This document shows, one piece after another, positions 8,892-18,547 of a DNA stretch of 64,000 bases. How positions within the stretch are numbered: position 1 is the stretch's first letter; each line of letters begins with the position of its first letter. Source of the stretch: Nocardioides marmorisolisilvae (GTDB taxonomy: Bacteria; Actinomycetota; Actinomycetes; Propionibacteriales; Nocardioidaceae). The notes under the pieces are model-generated. The model made no database searches and was not told the origin of the DNA. It was given only the letters and a program-made list of their open reading frames with translations. The stretch lies in assembly GCF_031656915.1 (NCBI RefSeq), contig NZ_CP134227.1:3782001-3846000 (forward strand). Reading direction: 5' to 3'. A program made the translations under genes and the position numbers.

Positions 8892-9026
8892 CCGCCCCTC
8901 CGCGATCCCTCCCCGACGGTCCATCTGGCCCGCGGTGCGAGGCTAGTGGCACCGGACCGGGGAGGGTCAACACGCACCGACACGGGCGGGTTTGACCCGG
9001 TCGCCCCCGGACCCGATCATCGGGCC

Positions 9027-10391
9027 ATGACGAAGCGCGCTCCCCGGTCCGCAGCGTCGGAGTTCTGGTGGGGGACGGCGACGTCGGCGTACCAGATCGA
9101 GGGCGCGACGTCCGTCAACGGGCGCGGACCGTCCACCTGGGACACGTTCTGCGCCGAGCCCGGCCGGATCGCCGACGGCTCCACTGGCGAGGTCTCCTGC
9201 GACCACTACCGCCGGTACGCCGAGGACGTCGCGCTGATGGGAGAGCTCGGTGTCAACGCCTACCGGTTCTCGATCGCGTGGCCGCGGGTGCTGCCCACCG
9301 GCGTTGGCCCGGTGAACGACGCCGGTCTCGACTTCTACGACCGGCTGGTCGACGCGCTGCTCGCGGCCGGGGTGACACCCGTCCCCACGCTCTTCCACTG
9401 GGACACCCCGCAGCCACTCGAGGACGCGGGCGGCTGGCTCGGGCGCGACATCGCCCACCGATTCGCCGACTACGTCGACGTGGTCGCCGCTCGGCTCGCC
9501 GACCGGGTCCACGATTGGATCACCATCAACGAGCCGCGCGAGCTGACGATGCTGGGCTACGCCCTCGGCGTGCATGCTCCCGGGCGCACCGCGATGTTCG
9601 ACGCGCTGCCCGCGGCGCACCACCTCCTGCTCGGCCACGGCCTGGCCGCCGACGCGCTGCACGCCGCGGGCGTGGCCACGGTGGGCGTCGCGGCGAGCCA
9701 CGCGCCGGTGTGGCCGGCCAGCGACGAGCCCGCCGACACCGACGCGGCCGCACTGTTCGACCTGCTCGACAACTGGCTCTTCGCCGATGCGCTGGTGCGC
9801 GGAAGCTACCCCGAGGACCTGCTGCCGCTGCTGCCCCCGGGGGCCACGGACGACCTGCCGTCGATCGGCGGCCGGCTGGACTGGTACGGCGTCAACTACT
9901 ACAACCCGATCCGGGTGGGCGCTGCGGTGGCAGGAGCGGACCAGGTGGACGGGATCACGCTGCCGGAGGGGCTGCCGTTCTCCGCTGACATCACCGGCGT
10001 ACCGATGACCGACTTCGGCTGGCCCGTCGTACCCGAGGGGTTGACCCAGATGCTCCGCCTCCTCGTCGAGCGCTACGGCGACGACCTGCCGCCGCTGGTC
10101 ATCACCGAGAACGGTTGCTCCTATGCCGACGGCCCCGGTCCGGACGGTCGGGTGCACGACGTACGCCGGATCGACTACCTACGCGACCACCTCGGGGCAC
10201 TCGACGCCGCGGTCTCGGCCGGCGTCGACGTACGCGGCTACTTCTGCTGGTCGCTGTTGGACAACTTCGAGTGGGCCGAGGGCTACCGGCAGCGGTTCGG
10301 GCTGGTGCACGTCGACTTCGCCACCGGGACGCGCACGCCGAAGGACTCCTTCGGTTGGTACGCCGAGCACATCCGCGCCGCCCGCGGCTGA
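9027..10391 (+). CDS. Glycoside hydrolase family 1 beta-glucosidase
   Basis: A 454-residue GH1 enzyme of full family length, cytoplasmic (no signal peptide). It hydrolyses beta-glucosides by the retaining mechanism: the acid/base is Glu169 in TINEP and the nucleophile Glu361 in ITENG. The N-terminal FWWGTATSAYQIEGA segment and the C-terminal YFCWSLLDNFEWAEGY segment are both intact. It is divergent from an MFS transporter, suggesting a small glucoside uptake and cleavage module. No LacI-type regulator is next to it. Confidence 0.93.
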   Translation: MTKRAPRSAASEFWWGTATSAYQIEGATSVNGRGPSTWDTFCAEPGRIADGSTGEVSCDHYRRYAEDVALMGELGVNAYRFSIAWPRVLPTGVGPVNDAGLDFYDRLVDALLAAGVTPVPTLFHWDTPQPLEDAGGWLGRDIAHRFADYVDVVAARLADRVHDWITINEPRELTMLGYALGVHAPGRTAMFDALPAAHHLLLGHGLAADALHAAGVATVGVAASHAPVWPASDEPADTDAAALFDLLDNWLFADALVRGSYPEDLLPLLPPGATDDLPSIGGRLDWYGVNYYNPIRVGAAVAGADQVDGITLPEGLPFSADITGVPMTDFGWPVVPEGLTQMLRLLVERYGDDLPPLVITENGCSYADGPGPDGRVHDVRRIDYLRDHLGALDAAVSAGVDVRGYFCWSLLDNFEWAEGYRQRFGLVHVDFATGTRTPKDSFGWYAEHIRAARG

Positions 10392-10404
10392 AGGGCCGGA
10401 GGAC

Positions 10405-11265
10405 TCAGCTGGTGACGTCCTTGGTGGAGAACCGGGCCCACGCCGCGAGCAGGAACACCGCGACGTACGCCACTGCTGAGTAGAGGCCGTGCTCGATGCC
10501 GCTCCACGCCACCGGAGTGCGCAGCAGATCGCCGAAGCTGGTCCAGTTGTGCACGATCAGGTAGGGGTGCAGGAACGACACCTGCGGGATGCTGTCGAGC
10601 ACGAAGCTCGCCCCGCTGAACACGATCGTGGCGAGCATCGCGGCGATCGGCTGTTCGGTGAGCGTGGAGAGGAAGATCCCGACGGCGCCGAGCGCGGTCA
10701 GGCAGACCCCCAGGTACGCGGTGGCGGCCACCACGCGCAGCAGTCCCTCGCCGAAGCCGAGCTCGGTGCCCGAGAGCGTGGTGAGGTTCCCACCGCCGAA
10801 GAGGATCAGCCCCATCACCATGCCGACGACGGTGACGACGAACGCCGCGGCGAAGCTGAACACCAGCACGCCGGCGAACTTCACCGCGAGCAGCCGGATC
10901 CGGCCCACCGGGACGGTCAGCAGGTAGCGCAGCGTGCCGGTGTTGGCCTCGCCGGCGACCGAGTCGCCTGCGACCAGTGAGATCGCGAGCGGCAGGAAGA
11001 GGCCCATCTCGATGGTGAGCGCAGCGAGCGCGACGAACAGCCCGTTCTGGGTGATCGAGCCGAAGAAGTCCGGCGCCTCACGGCCCGGGCGCGAGAGCGA
11101 GGTCTTCACCGCGATCGAGATCAGCAACGGCGGGCCGGCCAACACCAGCAGCGCGAGCTGGTTGCGACGGCGGCCGAAGATCAGCCGCAGCTCGGAGCGC
11201 AGGAAGCGCGACGACCACGACCTGCCTGCGGGTACGGGCAGGGTGACGCTCTCAACCGCTGACAT
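10405..11265 (-). CDS. ABC-2 type transporter permease
   Basis: A 286-residue membrane protein with about six transmembrane helices, of the ABC-2 (DrrB/NatB-like) type. It starts 14 nt inside the end of the ATPase gene and so is translationally coupled to it. Together with the upstream ATPase it forms an exporter; the LolA-like secreted protein encoded first in the same run of genes may be its partner. The substrate is unknown. Confidence 0.85.
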   Translation of the reverse strand: MSAVESVTLPVPAGRSWSSRFLRSELRLIFGRRRNQLALLVLAGPPLLISIAVKTSLSRPGREAPDFFGSITQNGLFVALAALTIEMGLFLPLAISLVAGDSVAGEANTGTLRYLLTVPVGRIRLLAVKFAGVLVFSFAAAFVVTVVGMVMGLILFGGGNLTTLSGTELGFGEGLLRVVAATAYLGVCLTALGAVGIFLSTLTEQPIAAMLATIVFSGASFVLDSIPQVSFLHPYLIVHNWTSFGDLLRTPVAWSGIEHGLYSAVAYVAVFLLAAWARFSTKDVTS

Positions 11266-12238
11266 CGAATCCCTCTCCGGTGAGTGCCACGAAGGCGTCC
11301 TCGAGGCTGGGGGTGACCACCTGGAAGCCGGTGACGGCCAGGCCCTGGTGCACGCACGCGGCGACCACCTTCTCCGGAGCCACCTCGGCAAGGTCGCCCA
11401 GCACAACGCCCTGCTCGACGCAGACCCCCTGCACGCCGAGCTGGCGGAGGACACCGGCGGCGGCGCGGGGCTGGTCGGTCTCGAGTCGCACCCGCCGTCG
11501 TACGCCGCCCACCACCGAGGCGACCGGTCCCTGGGCGACCAGGCGACCGACGTGCATCACGCCCACGTGGGTGCAGACCTGCTCGATCTCGGAGAGCAGG
11601 TGGCTGGAGACCAGCACGGTGCGGCCCTCGTCGGCCAGATCGGCGACCAGGTGTCGCACCTCGCGGGTGCCCTGGGGGTCCAGGCCGTTGGTGGGCTCGT
11701 CCAGCACCAGCAGCTCCTTGGGGGTGAGCAGTGCTCCGGCGATGGCGAGCCGCTGGCGCATGCCCAGTGAGTACGCCCGGTAGCGCTTGGTCGCGGCCGG
11801 CAGCAGACCGACCCGGTCGAGCGCCGCATCCACCCGGGCCGCGCTGGTGCGCGGGTCGGCCCGCCGGTCGGCGGCGTCGAGCCGCTCGAGGTTGGCCCTG
11901 CCGGACAGGTAGAGGTGGAAGGCCGGGCCCTCCACCAGCGCACCGACCCGGGGGAGTGCGTCGGCGAGCCGGTCGCGATCCGCGCCGAGCAGGCTCAGCT
12001 CACCCGCGGTGGGGGTGATCAGACCGAGCAGCATCCTGATCGTGGTGGTCTTGCCCGACCCGTTCGGCCCGAGGAACCCGTAGACCGCGCCGGTCGGTAC
12101 GTCCAGGTCGATGCCGTTGACCGCCAGCTGCTGGCCGAAGCGCTTGCTCAGGTTGCGGGTGGTGACCGCGGACGCCGTTCGGGTGCCACCGCTGACCGGA
12201 CCGGGACGGTACGGAGCGCTGGTCACTGTCGGACTCAC
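11252..12238 (-). CDS. ABC transporter ATP-binding protein
   Basis: A 328-residue ABC ATPase of the ABC-2 exporter class: Walker A GPNGSGKTT near residue 58, signature YSLGMRQRLAIAGALL near residue 158, Walker B LLVLDEPTNGLDP, and the switch histidine in VSSHLLSEIEQV. The GTG start overlaps the stop of the LolA-like gene by 4 nt (GTGA), and its own end overlaps the permease start. The three genes are one operon, divergent from a two-component system that may control it. Confidence 0.92.
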   Translation of the reverse strand: MSPTVTSAPYRPGPVSGGTRTASAVTTRNLSKRFGQQLAVNGIDLDVPTGAVYGFLGPNGSGKTTTIRMLLGLITPTAGELSLLGADRDRLADALPRVGALVEGPAFHLYLSGRANLERLDAADRRADPRTSAARVDAALDRVGLLPAATKRYRAYSLGMRQRLAIAGALLTPKELLVLDEPTNGLDPQGTREVRHLVADLADEGRTVLVSSHLLSEIEQVCTHVGVMHVGRLVAQGPVASVVGGVRRRVRLETDQPRAAAGVLRQLGVQGVCVEQGVVLGDLAEVAPEKVVAACVHQGLAVTGFQVVTPSLEDAFVALTGEGFDVSG

Positions 12239-13395
12239 CGGCCCGCCAGTGCGGCGTACAGCTGGCTCGGCGGTACGGCGCCCACGGCAAGCCTGCCGTC
12301 ATCGGTCAGCAGCGCGGAGAAGACGGTCCCCGCCAGCAGCCGCCCCGAGCCCCAGGTGCCGTGCACCTCGGGAAGCTTGGCCAGCACCGCGCCGAGGGGG
12401 CCGGCCTTCTTGCCGCCGGGCGAGGTCAGCTCGGCGAGTGCCTTCGAGGGAAGGTGCGTGACCAGCACGGTGCTCCAGTCGGAGCCGACCACGGTCGGTC
12501 GCAGAGGCGTGCCCGTGTGCCCGGCGGCGCGGTGGTCCTTCATGACCTTGCCTCCCGGCATCAGGTCGGAGAGCTTGCCCTGCGTGACCTTGGTGCCCGG
12601 GGGTGGGTTGAAGCCGAAGACCGACATCGACGGCGTGCTCGGGTCGAAGGAGGTGAAGCCCACCGAGAACACCGGGTCCTTGGTTCCGTTCGCGTAGACC
12701 TGCACCCGGGTCGGCACGTGTGTCCGGCCGTCGATCGCGATCTGGACCGACTCGATGAGCGTCTTGCTCGTCCGTGGCGCGAGGGTGAGCAGGTACGCCG
12801 GGCGGTTGGCCACCACCGCGGTGCCGTTGGTCGTGACGGTGGTGCTCGGGGAGATCGCGGACAGCGCCTTCTCGGCGGCCTGCTGCGGGGTGAGGGCCTG
12901 CCCGGGCAGCGCCGGGCCGCCGGCGTGGTGACGAGAGCCGGAGTCGGTGGGCAGGACCCAGTGCTCGGCCGTGCCGCGGGTGGCGCTCGAGCTGGACCAG
13001 CTCCACAGGTCGCGGCCGTTGCGGATCAGGTCGGACTCGCCCAGCTGCCCCAGCAGGGCGAGTCGGACGTGCTCGGGGCCGGCGTACCAGGTGCGCAGGG
13101 TGTGCGTCCCGGACAGCAGCGCGGTCATGCTGGAGTCGCTGCCGGCCAGCCCGGAGACGGCACCGGTCGGCAGTGCGGGCAGGCCGAGGTCGGCGTTCTG
13201 CACGATCGTGCCGGACAGGCCGGCGAGCTTGGCGTGCTCGACGTCGACCAGGAGTTGCGCGGCCGAGCGCGGGGCGAGGTCGGCGTGGGCGGCGCTGGTC
13301 AGCGCGGACACCACGGAGCCGCCGGCGATGAAGAGGACTGCGGTGGCGAGTGGGGCGACCCAGCGCGTCACGGGTCGTTGCAGGAGCGAGGTCAT
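12235..13395 (-). CDS. LolA/RseB-like exported protein
   Basis: A 386-residue protein with an N-terminal signal anchor (hydrophobic stretch about residues 13-33 after RPVTRW) and no lipobox cysteine. The remainder resembles the LolA/LppX/RseB half-barrel family found in actinobacteria as DUF2092 or LolA-like, including a repeated surface strand pattern and a PPGTKVTQ tail segment. Gram-positive members bind lipids or lipoproteins outside the membrane. It is first in an operon with an ABC-2 exporter. The start could also be an in-frame ATG at 13407. The family call is moderately sure, the role inferred. Confidence 0.7.
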   Translation of the reverse strand: MTSLLQRPVTRWVAPLATAVLFIAGGSVVSALTSAAHADLAPRSAAQLLVDVEHAKLAGLSGTIVQNADLGLPALPTGAVSGLAGSDSSMTALLSGTHTLRTWYAGPEHVRLALLGQLGESDLIRNGRDLWSWSSSSATRGTAEHWVLPTDSGSRHHAGGPALPGQALTPQQAAEKALSAISPSTTVTTNGTAVVANRPAYLLTLAPRTSKTLIESVQIAIDGRTHVPTRVQVYANGTKDPVFSVGFTSFDPSTPSMSVFGFNPPPGTKVTQGKLSDLMPGGKVMKDHRAAGHTGTPLRPTVVGSDWSTVLVTHLPSKALAELTSPGGKKAGPLGAVLAKLPEVHGTWGSGRLLAGTVFSALLTDDGRLAVGAVPPSQLYAALAGR

Positions 13396-13487
13396 GGTGT
13401 GAAGCATGCGCCCCGGGCGCTGTGGAATCGCTGAGAAACTGTGGGCGTGCTCAGCGGCGCCGGACGCGGGCGTGTCAGGGTGAGGGC

Positions 13488-14144
13488 ATGCGGCTGCTGC
13501 TGGTCGAGGACGAGGCCCGGCTGGCCCATGCCCTGCGCCGCGGGCTCGCCGCCGACGGGTTCCAGGTCGACGTCGCCGGCGACGGGGCCTCTGGTCTCGA
13601 GGCCGCTCGCACCGGCAACTACGCCGCGATCCTGCTGGATGTGATGTTGCCGCGGCTCTCCGGCTACGAGGTGGTCCGGCGGATGCGGGCGGAGCAGAAC
13701 TGGGTGCCGGTGATGATGCTGTCCGCCAAGGACGGCCCGCACGACCAGGCCGACGGACTCGACTACGGCGCCGACGACTACCTCACCAAGCCGTTCTCCT
13801 ACGTGGTGCTGTTGGCGCGGCTGCGGGCGTTGCTGCGTCGGGGGCACGAGGCTCGGCCGACCGTCCTCGAGGCGGCCGACCTGCGCCTCGACCCGGCGAC
13901 CCGCGAGGTCACCTCGGCCGGGGAGCCGGTGACGCTGACTCCGCGCGAGTACGCCGTACTCGAGCACCTGCTGCGCCACCCCGACCGGGTGGTCACCAAG
14001 ATCGAGCTGCTCGACCAGGTGTGGGACGCCAACGCCGAGCTGGACCCCAACGTCGTCGAGGTCTACGTCGGCTACCTCCGCCGGAAGCTGGGCCGGGACG
14101 CGATCCGGACGGTGCGCGGTGTGGGCTACCGCATCGGGGGCTGA
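13488..14144 (+). CDS. OmpR/PhoB-family response regulator
   Basis: A 218-residue regulator with a receiver domain (acidic pair E7-D8, phospho-acceptor Asp51 in LLDVMLP, Lys in YLTKPF) and a C-terminal winged helix ending RTVRGVGYRIGG. A GGGTGAGGG sequence precedes the ATG. It is followed after 3 nt by its histidine kinase and is divergent from the LolA-like/ABC operon, which is its likely target by position. Confidence 0.93.
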   Translation: MRLLLVEDEARLAHALRRGLAADGFQVDVAGDGASGLEAARTGNYAAILLDVMLPRLSGYEVVRRMRAEQNWVPVMMLSAKDGPHDQADGLDYGADDYLTKPFSYVVLLARLRALLRRGHEARPTVLEAADLRLDPATREVTSAGEPVTLTPREYAVLEHLLRHPDRVVTKIELLDQVWDANAELDPNVVEVYVGYLRRKLGRDAIRTVRGVGYRIGG

Positions 14145-14147
14145 GCC

Positions 14148-15509
14148 ATGCATCCCGCGGCCGGCCGGCTGACCCTGCGCACCCGGCTGCTGATGGTCGG
14201 GGTGCTCGGGCTGGCGGTCTCCCTGGGCATCGGGGCGGTCGCGCTGTACGTCGTACTGAGGTACTCGGGCCTGCACAGTCTCGATCGGGACGCCCACGCG
14301 AGCGCCGACCAGGTGGTGCAGCTGGTGCAGGCCGGGCACCTGCCCGATCCGATCCCAGTCACCGGCGACCAGATCGTGCAGGTCGTCGACCGGCGCGACC
14401 GGGTGGTCAGCGCCTCGGTCAACGGCGACCTGCTCACCGCGCTGCTGCGTCCGAGCGAGCAGGCCCGTGCTGAGCGGTCGCCGATCCAGGTGCCGGGATC
14501 GCGGATGGGGCAGGCCGGCCGGCTGCGGGTCATCGCGCAGGCCGTCCCCGGCACCGACCGGACCGTCGTCGTCGCGCAGGGACTCGATGAGGTGCAGCGC
14601 AGTCTGCGGCTGCTGCGCAACGCCGCACTGGTGATCTTCCCGCTGTTGCTGGTCGCGCTCGGTCTGATCGCCGCACGTGCGATCGGGGCAGCCCTGCGCC
14701 CCGTCGAGCAGTTGCGTGTCGGCGCCGAGCGGATCTCCGGCTCCGGTCGCCAGGAGCGACTGCCGGTGCCGCGCTCGGCCGACGAGATCCGTGCGCTCGC
14801 ACTCACCCTGAACTCGATGCTGGACCGGCTCGCGCAGTCGCGGGAGCGGCAGCGCTCCTTCGTGGCCGACGTGGCCCACGAGCTGCGCAGCCCACTCACG
14901 TCGATCCGCACCCAGCTCGAGGTCGCCCAACGGATGGGGGAGCTGAGCAGCGCCGACGGCAGCCTGGTCGACGACCTGCACGTCGACGTGCTGCGGATGG
15001 GTGCGCTGGTCGAGGATCTGCTCACCCTCGCCCGCCTCGACGCCGATGCCGCGCCGATGTCGCCGCCGCAGCCGGTGCCGGTGGCGCCGATCCTCGCCGA
15101 GGTGGCCGCTCGCCATCGCGGCTCGTCCGCCAGCGTGCGGGTCGAAGGCTGCCCGACGGATCTCGAGGTGGCGGCCACCCCCGAGGAGCTGACCCGGGTC
15201 GTCGGGAACCTGGTCGACAACGCGGTGCGGCACGCCGACCGCCGGGTCCTGCTTTCGGCCGGGTCGTCGGGACAGCGGGTGGTCCTGCGGGTGGACGACG
15301 ACGGTCCCGGTATCGCCGAGCAGGACCGCGGACGAGTGCTGGAGCGCTTCACCCGTCTCGACGAGTCTCGGGACCGCGATGCCGGGGGGAGCGGGCTCGG
15401 ACTCGCGATCGTCCACGAGCTCGTCGTACGCCGCGGCGGCGCCGTACGACTCGTCAGCTCACCCCTCGGCGGTCTGCGCGCCGAGGTTGATCTCCCCCGC
15501 CCCTCCTGA
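14148..15509 (+). CDS. Two-component sensor histidine kinase
   Basis: A 453-residue membrane kinase: helix at about residues 15-37, extracytoplasmic sensor to about residue 155, second helix about 158-178, HAMP, then the dimerisation helix FVADVAHELRSPL with phospho-acceptor His244, N box VGNLVDNAVRHA, and G boxes DDDGPGI and GSGLGLAI. It pairs with the response regulator 3 nt upstream. The gene ends at the edge of a 32-nt repeat array that probably also terminates its transcript. Confidence 0.93.
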   Translation: MHPAAGRLTLRTRLLMVGVLGLAVSLGIGAVALYVVLRYSGLHSLDRDAHASADQVVQLVQAGHLPDPIPVTGDQIVQVVDRRDRVVSASVNGDLLTALLRPSEQARAERSPIQVPGSRMGQAGRLRVIAQAVPGTDRTVVVAQGLDEVQRSLRLLRNAALVIFPLLLVALGLIAARAIGAALRPVEQLRVGAERISGSGRQERLPVPRSADEIRALALTLNSMLDRLAQSRERQRSFVADVAHELRSPLTSIRTQLEVAQRMGELSSADGSLVDDLHVDVLRMGALVEDLLTLARLDADAAPMSPPQPVPVAPILAEVAARHRGSSASVRVEGCPTDLEVAATPEELTRVVGNLVDNAVRHADRRVLLSAGSSGQRVVLRVDDDGPGIAEQDRGRVLERFTRLDESRDRDAGGSGLGLAIVHELVVRRGGAVRLVSSPLGGLRAEVDLPRPS

Positions 15510-15512
15510 CCC

Positions 15513-15640
15513 GTCGAGGCGGCGCAAATGTGCAGCGCAGGTAGGCCGAGGCGGCGCAGCTTTGCAGCGCACGTACGTCGAGGCGGCGCAGCTTTGCAGC
15601 GCACGTACGTCGAGGCGGCGCAAACGTGCAGCGGGGCGTT
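15513..15640 (+). repeat. Four tandem 32-nt repeats, direct half of a 4+4 inverted array
   Basis: Units start at 15513, 15545, 15577 and 15609, each exactly 32 nt. Each begins G(T/C)CGAGGCGGCGCA, then a variable trinucleotide core and TGCAGCG; units 2 and 3 differ only at the second base. Because 32 is not a multiple of three and all frames shift, the array is not protein coding. It begins 4 bp after the histidine kinase stop codon. Confidence 0.85.
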
Positions 15641-15662
15641 CGACTGGGCGGTGTACCGCGAC

Positions 15663-15790
15663 TCTCAAGTGCCGCAAAGTTGAGCCGCCTCGGCCCGGAT
15701 GCGCCGCAAAATTGAGCCGCCTCGGCCCCGAAGCGCTGCAAAATACTGCCGCCTCGGCCCCGATGTGCTGCGAAGTTGCGCCGCCTCGAC
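15663..15790 (-). repeat. Four tandem 32-nt repeats, inverted half of the 4+4 array
   Basis: Units start at 15663, 15695, 15727 and 15759, each 32 nt, carrying the same motif in reverse orientation (GCTGCAAAATTGAGCCGCCT is typical). A 22-bp spacer (15641-15662) separates them from the four direct units, so the whole 278-bp block is a large imperfect inverted repeat. It lies between convergent genes and ends 17 bp before the acyl-CoA dehydrogenase stop codon. A bidirectional terminator or mobile palindromic repeat is the likely role. Confidence 0.85.
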
Positions 15791-15807
15791 GAACCCCCCG
15801 GGACCGA

Positions 15808-16860
15808 TCAGCCCATCGGGTCGAGGACGGTGTGGTCGGTGAGGGAGCTGGACAGCTGGGCCACCATCGTGCGGTCGTCGCCGAGCCAGTGGTTGATGGC
15901 GGTCAGCCGGGCGGTGTGATGGCCGACGGCGTACTCGGCAGTCATCCCGATGCCGCCGTGCAGCTGGATCGCCTCCTGGCCGATGTGCCGGCCGGCGCGG
16001 GCCACCTGCAGCTTCGCGCGGGCGGCCGCGTCGACGACCTGCTCGGGCATGCCGTCGGCGGCGACCATCGTCGCCCAGTTGACGATGCTGCGGGTCAGCT
16101 CGAGCGAGGTGTAGCAGTCCGCCGCACGGAAGGTCAGCGCCTGGAAGCGGTTCAGCGTGACGCCGAACTGCTGCCGGGTCCGCAGGTATTCGGTGGTGAG
16201 TCGCAGGGCGGTGTCCATCGCCCCGAGCGCCTCGGCGCAGAGCGCGATCCGCGCCCGGGCCGTCACCAGCGCGATCGCGGCGGACGCGTCGCCGCCGGTG
16301 CCGAGCGGGGTCACCGCGTCGCGGTCGAAGTCGAGTCGAGCCGCTCGGCCGCCGTCGTACGTCGAGTAGCCCGTCGCCGCGGCGGGTCGGTCACCGACGA
16401 AGAGCTCGGTGCCCACCTGCCACACGATGGTGTCGGCGCGGGCTCCCTGGATCACCGGCTCGGCGGCACCGCGGCCGTCGTCGGGGACGGCAGCGAAGGC
16501 CAGCAGCCGCTCTCCGGACGCCAGCGCGCCGAGCAGGTCGGAGCGCTGGTCCTCGGAGCCCGCCTCAGCGACCAGGCCGCCGGCCAGCACGATAGCGGCG
16601 ACGAACGGTTCGGGAGCGACGACCCGGCCGATCTCCTCGGCGACCACGCCCACCTCGATGGGCCCGGCGCCCATGCCGCCGTCGGCCTCGGCGAAGGGCA
16701 GCCCGAGCAGGCCCATCTCGGCGTACCGCCCCCACATCGACTCGTCGAAGCCCGGGTCGGTGGCGCACACCTCGCGACGGTGCTCGGCGTCGTACACCTT
16801 CAGCAGCCCTCGTACGGCGTCACGGAGCGCGCTCTGCTCCTCGTCGAGTGTGAAGTCCAT
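15808..16860 (-). CDS. Acyl-CoA dehydrogenase, shorter subunit type
   Basis: A 350-residue acyl-CoA dehydrogenase beginning MDFTLDEEQSALRD, with the family C-terminal stretch QEAIQLHGGIGMTAEYAVGHH. The middle domain is shortened and diverged relative to the downstream-strand partner encoded upstream, and the C-terminal region lacks the usual catalytic Glu context, a pattern known from heteromeric FadE pairs in which one subunit is catalytic. GGAG precedes the start. It follows the second dehydrogenase gene after 18 bp, so the two are co-transcribed. Confidence 0.88.
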   Translation of the reverse strand: MDFTLDEEQSALRDAVRGLLKVYDAEHRREVCATDPGFDESMWGRYAEMGLLGLPFAEADGGMGAGPIEVGVVAEEIGRVVAPEPFVAAIVLAGGLVAEAGSEDQRSDLLGALASGERLLAFAAVPDDGRGAAEPVIQGARADTIVWQVGTELFVGDRPAAATGYSTYDGGRAARLDFDRDAVTPLGTGGDASAAIALVTARARIALCAEALGAMDTALRLTTEYLRTRQQFGVTLNRFQALTFRAADCYTSLELTRSIVNWATMVAADGMPEQVVDAAARAKLQVARAGRHIGQEAIQLHGGIGMTAEYAVGHHTARLTAINHWLGDDRTMVAQLSSSLTDHTVLDPMG

Positions 16861-16878
16861 GTCTGTCTCCAGTCCGGG

Positions 16879-18030
<1,152 letters not shown>

Positions 18031-18105
18031 ACCGGCAACGTAGTCCATCCTTGGTCGCAGACACCCGGGAAGTCGCGCCCGGGAACAGGCCCGGAGGAGA
18101 CAGCC

Positions 18106-18522
18106 ATGGTCGACCCGATGGAGCTTCTGACCGGTGCCCAGCGCAAGGCGCTGGGCATGGCGAGCGAGGCCTTCGACGGCGTGATGCAGGCCGGCAGGTC
18201 GGGCATCAGCCAACCCGAGGAGGCGGTACGGCGGCTCACCACGCTGGTCGCCGCGATCGGTGACCTGGCGGCATCGAGCACCAAGCCGATGGAGGCGCTG
18301 CTGGCCAACCAGCGCAACCTGGCCAACGCGATGGCCGCCTTCGCCACGTTGCAGGCCGAGATGGCCGAGGTGCTCGGGACGGTCGCAGCCAGTCACGCCG
18401 CCGTCGTCGACGCGCTGGAGCGGCTGGCCAGCCCTGCCCTGACCGTCAGCGAGCTGATCCGCAGCGAGCCCGCCGTGAAGAAGGCGCAACGCAAGGCGTC
18501 ACCGAAGTCCCGCCGTAGCTAG
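18106..18522 (+). CDS. Hypothetical alanine-rich helical protein (phasin-like size and composition)
   Basis: A 138-residue protein with no recognised family. It is almost wholly helical by composition, Ala/Leu/Glu rich through the middle (residues 20-105), with no cysteine or membrane segment, and a basic tail ending KKAQRKASPKSRRS. That shape resembles small granule-coating phasins or other lipid-surface proteins, and the divergent neighbours are acyl-CoA dehydrogenases, but this is a weak analogy. CCGGAGGAGA lies just before the ATG, a strong ribosome site, so it is very likely expressed. Confidence 0.7.
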   Translation: MVDPMELLTGAQRKALGMASEAFDGVMQAGRSGISQPEEAVRRLTTLVAAIGDLAASSTKPMEALLANQRNLANAMAAFATLQAEMAEVLGTVAASHAAVVDALERLASPALTVSELIRSEPAVKKAQRKASPKSRRS

Positions 18523-18547
18523 GCCCAGCTGCGCCGTACGGCGAGTC

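Noticed and set aside
15513-15790. CRISPR-like array
   Set aside because: Units are contiguous with no unique spacers, occur in both orientations, and there are no cas genes nearby.
18523-18547. CGCCGTACGGCG palindrome as a terminator
   Set aside because: Only 12 bp with no loop or tail; CGTACG-type palindromes recur widely in this sequence, including in genes.
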